Source: CAZKNF01 sp964554105 (GTDB taxonomy: Bacteria; Bacteroidota; Rhodothermia; Rhodothermales; VXPQ01). From it: a stretch of 27,319 nucleotides of DNA. Location: positions 1-27,319 of the forward strand of contig CAZKNF010000047.1 in NCBI GenBank assembly GCA_964554105.1, read 5' to 3'. The notes under the pieces were generated by a model. That model did no database searches and was not told where the DNA came from. It saw nothing but the letters and a program-made list of their open reading frames with translations. This document shows, one piece after another, positions 1-7,148 of this stretch. The position numbers and the translations under genes are program-made. The stretch's first letter is position 1; each line of letters opens with the position of its first letter.

Positions 1-1929
1 CCGGGCATGCGCATCAACCTGATGCCGCTCTACGCGTGGTACATCCTCGTCGTGGCCGGCATGATCCTCTTCGCCTTCCCGCCGCTCATCGCCGGCGATA
101 TCATGCTCGAGGTCGAGCGGGCGTTCGACTGGCCCTTCTTCGACGTCGACCGCGGCGGCGATCCGATTCTCTGGCAGCACCTGTTCTGGATATTCGGCCA
201 TCCCGAAGTCTACATCGTCTTTCTGCCGTCCATCGCACTCATAGCAATGATCGTCCCGACCTTCGCGCGGACCCCCATCGTCGGATACGGATGGGTCGTT
301 CTCGCCGCGGTCGGCACGGGATTCATCAGCTTTGGATTGTGGGTGCACCACATGTTCACCACGGGCCTGCCGGGCATCTCGCTCGGATTGTTTTCGGCCG
401 CATCTGAAGCCGTGGCGATACCCACAGGCGTGCAGATCTTCTGCTTCATCGCCACGCTGATCGCGGGCCGCGTGGTGCGGTCGGTGCCCATTCTGTTCAT
501 TTTTGGAGGGCTTTCGATCTTCATCCTAGGCGGCATGACGGGCGTCATGGTTGCACTCGTGCCGTTCGATCTGCAGGCGCACGACACCCACTTCGTCGTC
601 GCGCATCTTCACTATGTCCTGATCGGAGGGACGGTCTTTCCGATCGTCGCGGCCTTCTACTATTACTTCCCGGCTGCGACGGCGAAAAAGCTCTCGGAGC
701 GGCTCGGACGGATCGCTTTCTGGTTGATGTTCGTCGGCTTCAACATCGCGTTTCTTCCAATGCACCTGACCGGCCTGCGGGGAATGCCGCGGCGGGTCTT
801 CACCTATCAGCCCGAGCTCGGATTCGATCTGCTCAATCTGACGTCGACCGTGGGCGCCTACGTGCTCGCGGCGGGATTCGCCGTGTTCCTGTGGGACGTT
901 CTCCGTCCGAAGGGTAAGCAGCCGTACTCGGAGCGTAATCCGTGGAACGCGGGAACGCTCGAGTGGCTCGCCGAAATGCCGAGCGAACCGTGGGGTACAC
1001 GGTCGATTCCGGAGATCGACGGCCGCTATCCGATCTGGGATCAGCCGAATCTAATTCGCGACGTCGACGAGGGCCGGTTTTTTCTTCCGGATGCGGAGGA
1101 GGGAAAGCGGGAGACGATCGTCACGACGATGATCGACGCGCAGCCGCAGCAGTGCCTCCGCGTGCCGGGTCCCTCGTTTCTGCCGTTGATCGCCGCCGTG
1201 TTTACGGGTGGATTCTTCATCCTGTCGACCTTTCACCTGTGGGTTCCAGCCGTCGCCAGTGCCGTGATCGCGTTCGGGACGATCCTCCGCTGGCTCTGGA
1301 CCGGCACGTCCGTGATCCCGGAAAAGCCCGAGAAGCCGGTCGGCCTCGGCTTCACGCTGCCGCTTTACGGCTCCGGCTCGACGGCGGTCGGTTGGTGGGC
1401 GATGTTCATCACGATGCTGGGTGACATCACCGCCTTTTCGGCCATCATATTCGGATACTTCTTTTTTTGGACCGTTCACGAGGAGTTTCCGCCGGACCTC
1501 CTGCCCGATCCAGGTGTGGCCTGGCCGGTAATCGCCGCGGTTATATTGTTGTGTGCATGGGGATTGACGATTCTTGCGCGGCATCTCAACCGGACCGATC
1601 GCGCAGGCGCGTACTACGCCGCGTTGTCGCTGGCTTCGCTGCTGGCGCTCGCCGGCGCGGCCGCGCTGATCGCCGGTCCGTACACGGCCGGAATGGATCC
1701 GACGACCCACGCCTACACAGCCATCGTGTGGCTGCTCGTCGTGTGGACTGCCCTCCACGTGTTCGTGGGGGCGTTGATGCAGGTCTACTGTCTCGCCCGC
1801 CGAATGGCCGGGCGCATGACGGCGCGCTACGATGGGGACATCGGGAATGTCACACTGTACTGGCACTTCATGGCGCTGACCGTCACCGTCACCGTCGCGG
1901 TGATCGCGGGATTCCCGTTTGTGGTGTGA
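1..1929 (+). CDS. ctaD: Cytochrome c oxidase subunit I/III fusion, 5' end outside window
   Basis: This is the catalytic core of an aa3-type heme-copper oxidase, which reduces O2 to water in the cytoplasmic membrane and pumps protons. The frame is open from base 1, so the true start lies upstream. Counting from the Met at base 7, HPEVY (residues 65-69) carries a CuB histidine, the D-channel glutamate and the cross-linked tyrosine of A-type oxidases. HH at 114-115 gives the other two CuB ligands, and the HDTHFVVAHLH segment (192-202) contains the heme a3 and heme a histidines. From about residue 430 the protein continues as a subunit III domain (GWWAMFITMLGD near its start, NVTLYWHF near its end). 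Subunit I-III fusions are known in several phyla. Downstream oxidase-related genes follow on the same strand, consistent with a cox operon. The subunit I N-terminus cannot be judged. Confidence 0.95.
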   Translation, partial: PGMRINLMPLYAWYILVVAGMILFAFPPLIAGDIMLEVERAFDWPFFDVDRGGDPILWQHLFWIFGHPEVYIVFLPSIALIAMIVPTFARTPIVGYGWVVLAAVGTGFISFGLWVHHMFTTGLPGISLGLFSAASEAVAIPTGVQIFCFIATLIAGRVVRSVPILFIFGGLSIFILGGMTGVMVALVPFDLQAHDTHFVVAHLHYVLIGGTVFPIVAAFYYYFPAATAKKLSERLGRIAFWLMFVGFNIAFLPMHLTGLRGMPRRVFTYQPELGFDLLNLTSTVGAYVLAAGFAVFLWDVLRPKGKQPYSERNPWNAGTLEWLAEMPSEPWGTRSIPEIDGRYPIWDQPNLIRDVDEGRFFLPDAEEGKRETIVTTMIDAQPQQCLRVPGPSFLPLIAAVFTGGFFILSTFHLWVPAVASAVIAFGTILRWLWTGTSVIPEKPEKPVGLGFTLPLYGSGSTAVGWWAMFITMLGDITAFSAIIFGYFFFWTVHEEFPPDLLPDPGVAWPVIAAVILLCAWGLTILARHLNRTDRAGAYYAALSLASLLALAGAAALIAGPYTAGMDPTTHAYTAIVWLLVVWTALHVFVGALMQVYCLARRMAGRMTARYDGDIGNVTLYWHFMALTVTVTVAVIAGFPFVV

Positions 1930-1935
1930 TCGCGT

Positions 1936-1967
1936 GACGATGCGCCATTATCGACGATGCGCCATTA
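1936..1967. repeat. Two 15-bp direct repeats downstream of the oxidase gene
   Basis: GACGATGCGCCATTA occurs at 1936-1950 and again at 1953-1967, separated by two bases. The pair lies in the 99-base spacer between the oxidase gene and the next reading frame. It could be a protein-binding site or a simple slippage duplication. No function is evident. Confidence 0.7.
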
Positions 1968-2028
1968 ACTGAGTATACGATGAATATCCACCAGGCTCTC
2001 GAGTTGACAGGCTTCCCCGACGACTGAA

Positions 2029-2397
2029 ATGGTTCGCCACCCCGAATATCGCGAAAACTTCTGGATGCTGGTCGCCGCACCGCTGATCTGGGCTGCCCAT
2101 TTTCTATTGAGCTACGTCACGGCCGCGATCTGGTGTGCAAAGGTGGGCGGATCTCTGGGCGAGGTCCGGACGGCGATCGCGGTTTTCACAGCCGTCGCGC
2201 TGGCGGGTATCGGCTTCGTCGGGTGGCGAGGGTACCGCCGGCATCGGCTCGATTCCGCCGCCGTCCCTCACGATACCGACAGCCCGAAAGATCGGCATCT
2301 GTTCATGGGTTTTGCGACTCTGCTCCTCTCTGGATTGAGCGCCGTGGCGACGATCTACGTCGCACTGACCGCCCTCTTCGTTGAATCCTGCTACTGA
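2029..2397 (+). CDS. Small three-helix membrane protein in the cytochrome oxidase operon
   Basis: This encodes 122 residues with three predicted membrane helices (about 10-36, 45-68 and 92-118) and a charged loop of about 25 residues between helices 2 and 3. I do not recognise a named family. Its position suggests a role in oxidase assembly or as an accessory subunit: it lies between the subunit I/III gene and ctaG, and its TGA overlaps the ctaG ATG (TGATG at 2395-2399). The ATG at 2029 directly follows the stop of a possible 15-codon reading frame (1980-2027), so translation could be coupled to that frame. No strong Shine-Dalgarno sequence is visible. A membrane location is well supported; the function is inferred only from context. 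Confidence 0.8.
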   Translation: MVRHPEYRENFWMLVAAPLIWAAHFLLSYVTAAIWCAKVGGSLGEVRTAIAVFTAVALAGIGFVGWRGYRRHRLDSAAVPHDTDSPKDRHLFMGFATLLLSGLSAVATIYVALTALFVESCY

Positions 2398-3239
2398 TGC
2401 GCCTCACATTCGCGATCATAGGATTTCTCTTGCTCGGCGCCATCTGGATGGGGCCGCTGCCTGAGCTCGCGCGAAGTTCATTCTCAGCGCACATGGCGAT
2501 GCATATGGGAGTGGTGGCCGTGGCATCGGCGTTCATCGCGCTCGGAATCGCCGGCGGAAGGTACGATCCCGTGGATCGCCTGCCGATTTCGTTCTCGCCG
2601 ATCGCAGCCTCCGTCGTCGAGCTGGTCGTCGTGTGGACGTGGCACGCGCCGGCGCTGCACCATTTCGCCCGCAGCAGTACATTCGGACTCGTCCTCGAGC
2701 AGGGCATGTTCCTTCTGGCGGGATTGTGGTTGTGGATCGCGGCGTTCGGGGGCGGCCGTGCTTCGCCGGCGGCCCTCGTCGGCTCGCCGATCCGGCATCC
2801 TCAGGCTGCGTCGGTCGGCGTGCCTCGACAGGATGCTGCGGATCGTACGGAAGGGATCATCGGGACGAGGGGCCGCCGGGCCGCCGGCATCGTCGGGCTG
2901 CTCCTCACGTCGATGCACATGACCCTCCTGGGCGCACTTCTCGCACTCACGCCGCGGCCGCTCTATCAGCATCTCGGGGGTATGGGCGACATTGGGGGCA
3001 TTGGCGGCATCGTAGGCATCGCCGGAATAGGCGTCTTGAGTCCGCTGGAAGATCAGCACCTGGGCGGTGCGATCATGCTGCTCGTCGGGGGGATCGCGTA
3101 TCTTGCCGGAGGATTGTGGTTGACTGCCGGATTGCTGCGCTCGTCCGCGGTTACCGGAGAGCCCCGGGATCGAGATGCTGCGGCGGGCCGGAGCCGTCCG
3201 CGAGGCTCGCTCAGGCCTGAGCCGGAGGGAAGGCTATGA
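2397..3239 (+). CDS. ctaG: Cytochrome c oxidase assembly factor CtaG (caa3-type)
   Basis: This 280-residue polytopic membrane protein matches the caa3_CtaG family, which is needed for assembly of caa3 oxidase, probably at the copper centre. Recognisable features are the SFSAHMAMHM segment near residues 29-38, a WTWHAP segment near 81, a second His-containing helix (LTSMHMTLLGALLALTP, about 165-181), and PLEDQHLGGAIM near the C-terminus, whose histidine is typical of the family. Two loops are unusual. One is a basic, polar stretch at about 122-160. The other is a Gly-Ile-rich stretch at about 194-213, just before PLEDQHLGG, encoded by repeated GGCATYG-like words. It starts inside the stop of the previous gene and ends in a 4-base ATGA overlap with the next, which indicates tight translational coupling. 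Confidence 0.88.
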   Translation: MRLTFAIIGFLLLGAIWMGPLPELARSSFSAHMAMHMGVVAVASAFIALGIAGGRYDPVDRLPISFSPIAASVVELVVVWTWHAPALHHFARSSTFGLVLEQGMFLLAGLWLWIAAFGGGRASPAALVGSPIRHPQAASVGVPRQDAADRTEGIIGTRGRRAAGIVGLLLTSMHMTLLGALLALTPRPLYQHLGGMGDIGGIGGIVGIAGIGVLSPLEDQHLGGAIMLLVGGIAYLAGGLWLTAGLLRSSAVTGEPRDRDAAAGRSRPRGSLRPEPEGRL

Positions 3240-4620
3240 AGCAGATCCTGAAGAGCATATTTTTCGCCGCTGCTGGATTCCTGGCCGCACGCGGTGTGTT
3301 CGGGCGACGGCGTGCCGTGCATGCGGACCCATCGACAGCCGAGCTCCCGCCATCGAGACGTGACGAAATCAAGCGCTTCCTGAAACGTCTGGCGATGCTC
3401 GTGCCCGTGTTCGTCCTCCTCGGGTTTCTCGTTGCCGCCTCCGGCATCATCCCGATCACCGCGAGTTCCGGTCACTGGGGAATTACGGCCTGGTTTCTGG
3501 AATTCTCGAAATCCAGGTCGTTTTCGACACACTCGCTGGGCATCAAGACGCCTCCGCTCGACGATTCGACGCTCGTCCTGAAGGGAGCGGGCCATTACGA
3601 GACGGGCTGCTTGCCTTGCCACGGCGGGCCGGGGCGGGAGGCGCCGCGAATCGCACGGCAGATGACGCCGGTTCCACCGCGCCTTCCGGAGGTCGTGATC
3701 AAGCGCGCGCCCAGGGAGCTCTTCTACGTCGTGAAGCACGGCATCAAGCTCACCGGGATGCCCGCGTGGCCGTCGCTCCAGCGCGATGACGAGGTGTGGG
3801 CCATGGTAGCCTTTCTGCTGACGCTTCCGGACTTGGATCCGGAGCAGTATCAGGCCCTCGTGTTCGGCGAGCTCGATACCGGGGATGGGCAGGATGCCGA
3901 AAGCCTGGATTCCGACGAAACTGACTTCGCCGACCAACAGGATCCCGACGAAACTGACATCGCCGACCAACAGGATCCCGACGGAATAGAAGCCGCCGAA
4001 GAGCAGGATGTCGACACCACGCTCGCTGAAAGCGCGCCTCTCCAGGGGCTCGTGTATCCCGAGGAGATTCCGCCGGCGGTATCGGATCGCTGCGGCCGGT
4101 GCCACGGAGAAGATGGCACAGGCCGTGGCGTCGGCGCTTTTCCGAAGCTTGCCGGTCAGCGCTCGGAGTATCTCTTTGCCACGATGCGTGCCTACGCCGA
4201 TGGTGATCGCAACAGCGGCATCATGCAGCCCGTTGCTGCGGGTCTCGGCGAAGAGGAGATGCGCGAAATAGCGCTGTTCTACAGCCGGCTGACGTCAGTG
4301 TCGCAAATCCCGCTGTCCGACGACGATGAGGCGGCCCGCATGCGAGGCGAACGCATCGCTTTCGACGGCATCCCCCGCGAGCGGGTGCCGTCCTGCGCCG
4401 ACTGCCACGGCCCGGGCGGGGAGCCGAAAAATCCATTCTATCCGCTCCTGGCCGGACAGTACGCCGATTACATCGAGCTGCAGCTCGATCTGTTCAAAGA
4501 CGAGCGGCGCGGCGGATCGCCCTACGCGAATCTAATGCATCCGACGGCCGATGATCTGACGGCGGATCAGATGCGAGATGTCGCCCTCTTTTACGAATCA
4601 CTGAGCACGTCCGACCTCGA
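3236..4620 (+). CDS. Membrane-anchored three-heme cytochrome c, 3' end lost in assembly gap
   Basis: At least 461 residues precede the gap. The N-terminus has a short hydrophobic stretch (8-22) and a clear membrane helix (about 52-76). Three heme c motifs follow: CLPCH (125-129), CGRCH (286-290) and CADCH (387-391). Likely axial methionines are M175 (TGMPAWP), M330 (GIMQP) and M434 (LMHP). The first domain is separated from the other two by an acidic linker (about 215-265). Domains 2 and 3 resemble a tandem cytochrome c4/c553. The third domain looks nearly complete, so little may be missing. The start overlaps the ctaG stop by four bases. A role as electron donor to the oxidase is inferred from operon position. 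The reading frame runs through the Ns into the next gene only because the Ns contain no stop. Confidence 0.9.
3914..3979 (+). repeat. 33-bp in-frame tandem repeat in the cytochrome c linker
   Basis: Two nearly identical 33-base units (3914-3946 and 3947-3979) encode DETDFADQQDP and DETDIADQQDP. A degenerate third unit (DGIEAAEEQDV) follows. Together they form an acidic, probably flexible spacer between the first heme domain and the c4-like pair. Repeat expansion or contraction would alter linker length in 11-residue steps without a frameshift. Confidence 0.9.
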
Positions 4621-4720
4621 NNNNNNNNNNNNNNNNNNNNNNNNNNNNNNNNNNNNNNNNNNNNNNNNNNNNNNNNNNNNNNNNNNNNNNNNNNNNNNNN
4701 NNNNNNNNNNNNNNNNNNNN
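4621..4720. other. Assembly gap (100 N)
   Basis: Exactly 100 unknown bases, a common placeholder for a gap of unknown size. It interrupts the 3' end of the cytochrome c gene. Whatever separates that gene from the VOC gene cannot be read. Confidence 0.99.
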
Positions 4721-4798
4721 GTCAGAGCTCCGTACGCGGAACAGCCATCCAGAACAGTGATTCGGAGAAATGATCCAGCAGAGCAGAGGTACACTCAC

Positions 4799-5773
4799 GT
4801 GAAGACGACTAACGAGAACCCGACCGTCCACGGTCTGCATCACGTCACCGCGATTGCCGGCGACGCCCAGGAAAATCTGGACTTCTACGTGGGCGTGCTG
4901 GGCATGCGCCTGGTCAAGAAGAGCGTCAACCAGGATTCACCCGGCACCTATCATCTATTCTTTGCCGACAAGGCCGGCTCTCCCGGCACGGATCTCACCT
5001 TTTTTCCGTGGCCGAATAGCCCCCGGGCTCGTCCCGGTGTAGGGCAAATCGTCGAGGTGCCGTTCGGCATTCCGACGGGCAGTCTCGGATACTGGCAGAG
5101 CCGTCTGGCGGATTACAACGTGGATGTGGGCGACGTCGAGACGCGATTCGGCGAGACCACTCTGCCCCTGGAGGATCCGCATGGCCTCCGCCTTGCGCTC
5201 GTCGAGACGGACGATGAACGGGACTTCGTTCCGTGGGAGGACAGTCCCGTTCCGGCCGAATATCAAGTACGCGGCATGCACTCGGTGCGGATGTGGCAGG
5301 AGGAAATCGAACCGACGGAGACACTGCTGACACAGGTCATGGGCTTCGAAAAGCTCGGTGTGGACGACGACGGCTGGCATCGCTACGGCGTAGCCGGCGG
5401 AGGCTCCGGCCGCCTCGCCGAGCTGAAGGTGATGGCGGACGAAGGACGCGGCAGCGGCGGCGCCGGCGGCGTGCATCATGCGGCCTGGCGCGTGCGCGAC
5501 GACGAGGAGGAGAACGCCGTGCGATCGCGTATCCAGAATGCGGGCCTGCGCCCGACCCAGCCGATCGATCGGTTCTGGTTCAAATCGGTGTACTTCCGCG
5601 AGCCCGGAGGCGTGCTCTTCGAGCTTGCCACCGATGGGCCGGGATTCGACCGGGATGAGGATTCCGATCACCTGGGCGAAGAGCTGATCCTCCCTCCGTG
5701 GCTGGAACCCCAGCGCGCGGCGATCGAAGACGCCCTTCCGACGCTCGAGATGCCGAAGGTCGCGTCGCGGTAG
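4799..5773 (+). CDS. Two-domain VOC protein, ring-cleaving dioxygenase-like (MhqO/MhqE type)
   Basis: This encodes 324 residues made of two vicinal-oxygen-chelate halves, the arrangement of metal-dependent extradiol-type dioxygenases and their relatives. The first half opens with HGLHHVTAIAG and continues through LDFYVGVLGMRLVKKSVN and GTYHLFF, the usual opening of the MhqO/MhqE-like group. The second half begins near GMHSVRMW. It contains GGVHHAAWRV and VLFELATDGPGF, whose His and Glu fit the metal site. Related proteins are linked to hydroquinone and quinone detoxification; the substrate here is unknown. I chose the GTG at 4799 because AGAGG lies about ten bases upstream and the homologous sequence begins right after it. 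An upstream start inside the gap is not excluded. It converges on the DUF2071 gene, with 30 bases between the two stops. Confidence 0.87.
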   Translation: MKTTNENPTVHGLHHVTAIAGDAQENLDFYVGVLGMRLVKKSVNQDSPGTYHLFFADKAGSPGTDLTFFPWPNSPRARPGVGQIVEVPFGIPTGSLGYWQSRLADYNVDVGDVETRFGETTLPLEDPHGLRLALVETDDERDFVPWEDSPVPAEYQVRGMHSVRMWQEEIEPTETLLTQVMGFEKLGVDDDGWHRYGVAGGGSGRLAELKVMADEGRGSGGAGGVHHAAWRVRDDEEENAVRSRIQNAGLRPTQPIDRFWFKSVYFREPGGVLFELATDGPGFDRDEDSDHLGEELILPPWLEPQRAAIEDALPTLEMPKVASR

Positions 5774-5803
5774 CAGGCGAACACGAGCTGTATTCAGGCG
5801 GCC

Positions 5804-6577
5804 TTATTCGCCGACCTTCCTGAGCGGCCAGATCGCTACCTTTAAAGCCGCCGCCTGGCCGTGAAGCAGCGGGTCTCCGTCCGGCGCCGGCAGTCCGTGG
5901 GATTCTACCATCGTCGACGAAAAGGAATGCAGTTCCACCCGCTCGAGCGGCCACGGCGTATGGTGGATGCGCGCTCGATACAGGCCGTTGCTCCGGCGGG
6001 CATACAGACAGTACCGCTCGATCAAGAAAAACTCCAGCGTTCCCGGCTGCGCCTCAGGTAAGATCTCGCCTCCCGACCACGAGGCCGCGAAGCGGGCCGG
6101 CGGGGCACCCGGATGGAGGCGCCGCGAATAGAATCGCACGTCCCGGTTGCGCACTTCGGTCTCCATTCGCGCGTAGAAGTAGGGCAGCGCGAATCCGACG
6201 CGCGCCCCGATGACCGCCAGAATATTGCTCGCATCGAGTGACAGAAACCATACTCCAGGCACGCCCTCGAAGTGGACGTACGTGCGGACGTTGAGCTCGA
6301 GTGAAGACGGCTTGATCGGCAGCGAGGGCGTCATCGCGGGCCGGATATCGGGCATCGAGAACGGCGTGACACCGATCCACGCCTGCCCGTCAAACGTGTC
6401 GATGGTGAGATCATCCGGAACTACGGGACGAAGGACAGCCTCCGGAACCGGCCAATGCATGAATAGAAGCTTGTCCCAGGTCTGATATCCCACCGGCTGG
6501 CGATCCGGCCGCTCGCGGATCGATAGACGGTCGATTTCTGGCGTCTCTCCGTTCATCTTCTCACCCTTCCCGCTCAT
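5804..6577 (-). CDS. DUF2071 (YqjF-like) family protein
   Basis: This encodes 257 residues matching the DUF2071/YqjF family of unknown biochemical function, which has an acetoacetate-decarboxylase-like fold. Family signatures are a DKLLFMHWPVP segment near residues 35-45, LRPVVPDDLTIDTFDGQAWIG (about 49-69), and an aromatic, basic C-terminal half with FFLIERYCLYA. No signal peptide or membrane helix is seen, so it is probably cytoplasmic. A second ATG (start at 6556) is preceded by GGGAAGGGTGAG and is a plausible alternative start; the first ATG has no clear ribosome-binding site. It is the only gene here on this strand and converges with the VOC gene. The upstream 250 bases to the SEC-C gene hold no recognisable promoter or further gene. 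Confidence 0.85.
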   Translation of the reverse strand: MSGKGEKMNGETPEIDRLSIRERPDRQPVGYQTWDKLLFMHWPVPEAVLRPVVPDDLTIDTFDGQAWIGVTPFSMPDIRPAMTPSLPIKPSSLELNVRTYVHFEGVPGVWFLSLDASNILAVIGARVGFALPYFYARMETEVRNRDVRFYSRRLHPGAPPARFAASWSGGEILPEAQPGTLEFFLIERYCLYARRSNGLYRARIHHTPWPLERVELHSFSSTMVESHGLPAPDGDPLLHGQAAALKVAIWPLRKVGE

Positions 6578-6827
6578 TCATGGTCCGTCGATTAGATAAC
6601 CGTGTTCGCGATGTAGAGTTCGGATTCGCAGAAGGAAGGCCGCAGTTTGGAATCCGGCACGTGGTGGGGGATTTGCGGCTGCCGGGGAAACAATCATCAA
6701 TGCATCCGTTTATTTGACGACGCAGTTTTTCACGCTGAATCGTGCCGGCGTCGACCTGACGGCCGGCTGGCTCGAAGCGCTATCTGCGTCGTAGCTCGAA
6801 TCACGTCGAAACAACAATTCTTATCAG

Positions 6828-7076
6828 ATGAGCGCGGAACGAAATGCTCCCTGTCCGTGCGGCAGCGGGCTCAAGTACAAGCACTGCTGCGAAGGTAAAC
6901 AAAGCGGCTTCGCTATGAGCCGCTGGAGCACGGCGATCGCCGCAATCGTACTGCTTGCGGGGCTTATTATCGCCGCGATGTCCTTCTCCCAGGGCGGCGA
7001 TTCAGGCGCAGAGCCACCGCCGGGACCCGCCCCGGCCGGACAGGTCTGGTCGCCGGAGCACGGTCATTATCATTAG
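6828..7076 (+). CDS. Small SEC-C motif membrane protein
   Basis: This encodes 82 residues. The N-terminus carries a complete SEC-C zinc-binding motif (CPCGSGLKYKHCC, residues 9-21), as found at the C-terminus of SecA and in many small proteins. A single hydrophobic helix follows at about 33-51 (WSTAIAAIVLLAGLIIAAM). The C-terminal tail is proline-rich and ends in WSPEHGHYH, a small histidine cluster. A zinc-binding head joined to one membrane anchor and a His-rich tail could place two metal-binding ends on either side of the membrane; that is inference. Only a weak ribosome-binding site is seen before the ATG. The stop codon lies inside a short duplicated segment (7065-7097). Confidence 0.85.
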   Translation: MSAERNAPCPCGSGLKYKHCCEGKQSGFAMSRWSTAIAAIVLLAGLIIAAMSFSQGGDSGAEPPPGPAPAGQVWSPEHGHYH

Positions 7077-7097
7077 CACACCCATTATCCTTGGCAC
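7065..7097. repeat. Imperfect 15-bp duplication over the SEC-C gene stop
   Basis: CATTATCATTAGCAC (7065-7079) recurs as CATTATCCTTGGCAC (7083-7097), with two mismatches and an 18-base period. The first copy encodes the final His-Tyr-His and the TAG stop. The second copy has lost the stop. Confidence 0.65.
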
Positions 7098-7148
7098 TCA
7101 GGGGGCAGGAGAAGCGGCCGGAGAACGTCGTTAGCGGATTGCGAAGTT

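Noticed and set aside
1051..1866. 271-codon minus-strand frame
   Set aside because: It is antisense to the oxidase subunit III region, rich in Arg/His/Gly as expected for a shadow frame in GC-rich DNA, with no recognisable domain.
3053..4105. 350-codon minus-strand frame with VGDVSFVGILLVGE-like repeats
   Set aside because: Antisense to ctaG and the cytochrome c; the protein repeat is only the 33-bp linker repeat read backward.
3236..5773. Single 845-residue fusion of cytochrome c and VOC domains
   Set aside because: The frame is continuous only because 100 N contain no stop. The VOC part has its own GTG and ribosome-binding site at 4799, and the gap size is unknown.
5776..5812. Possible terminator GGCGAA...TTCGCC between convergent VOC and DUF2071 genes
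   Set aside because: Only six pairs with a 25-base loop and no T-tract; too weak to call.
6647..6898. 83-codon plus-strand frame upstream of the SEC-C gene
   Set aside because: Overlaps the SEC-C coding start in another frame; composition not protein-like.
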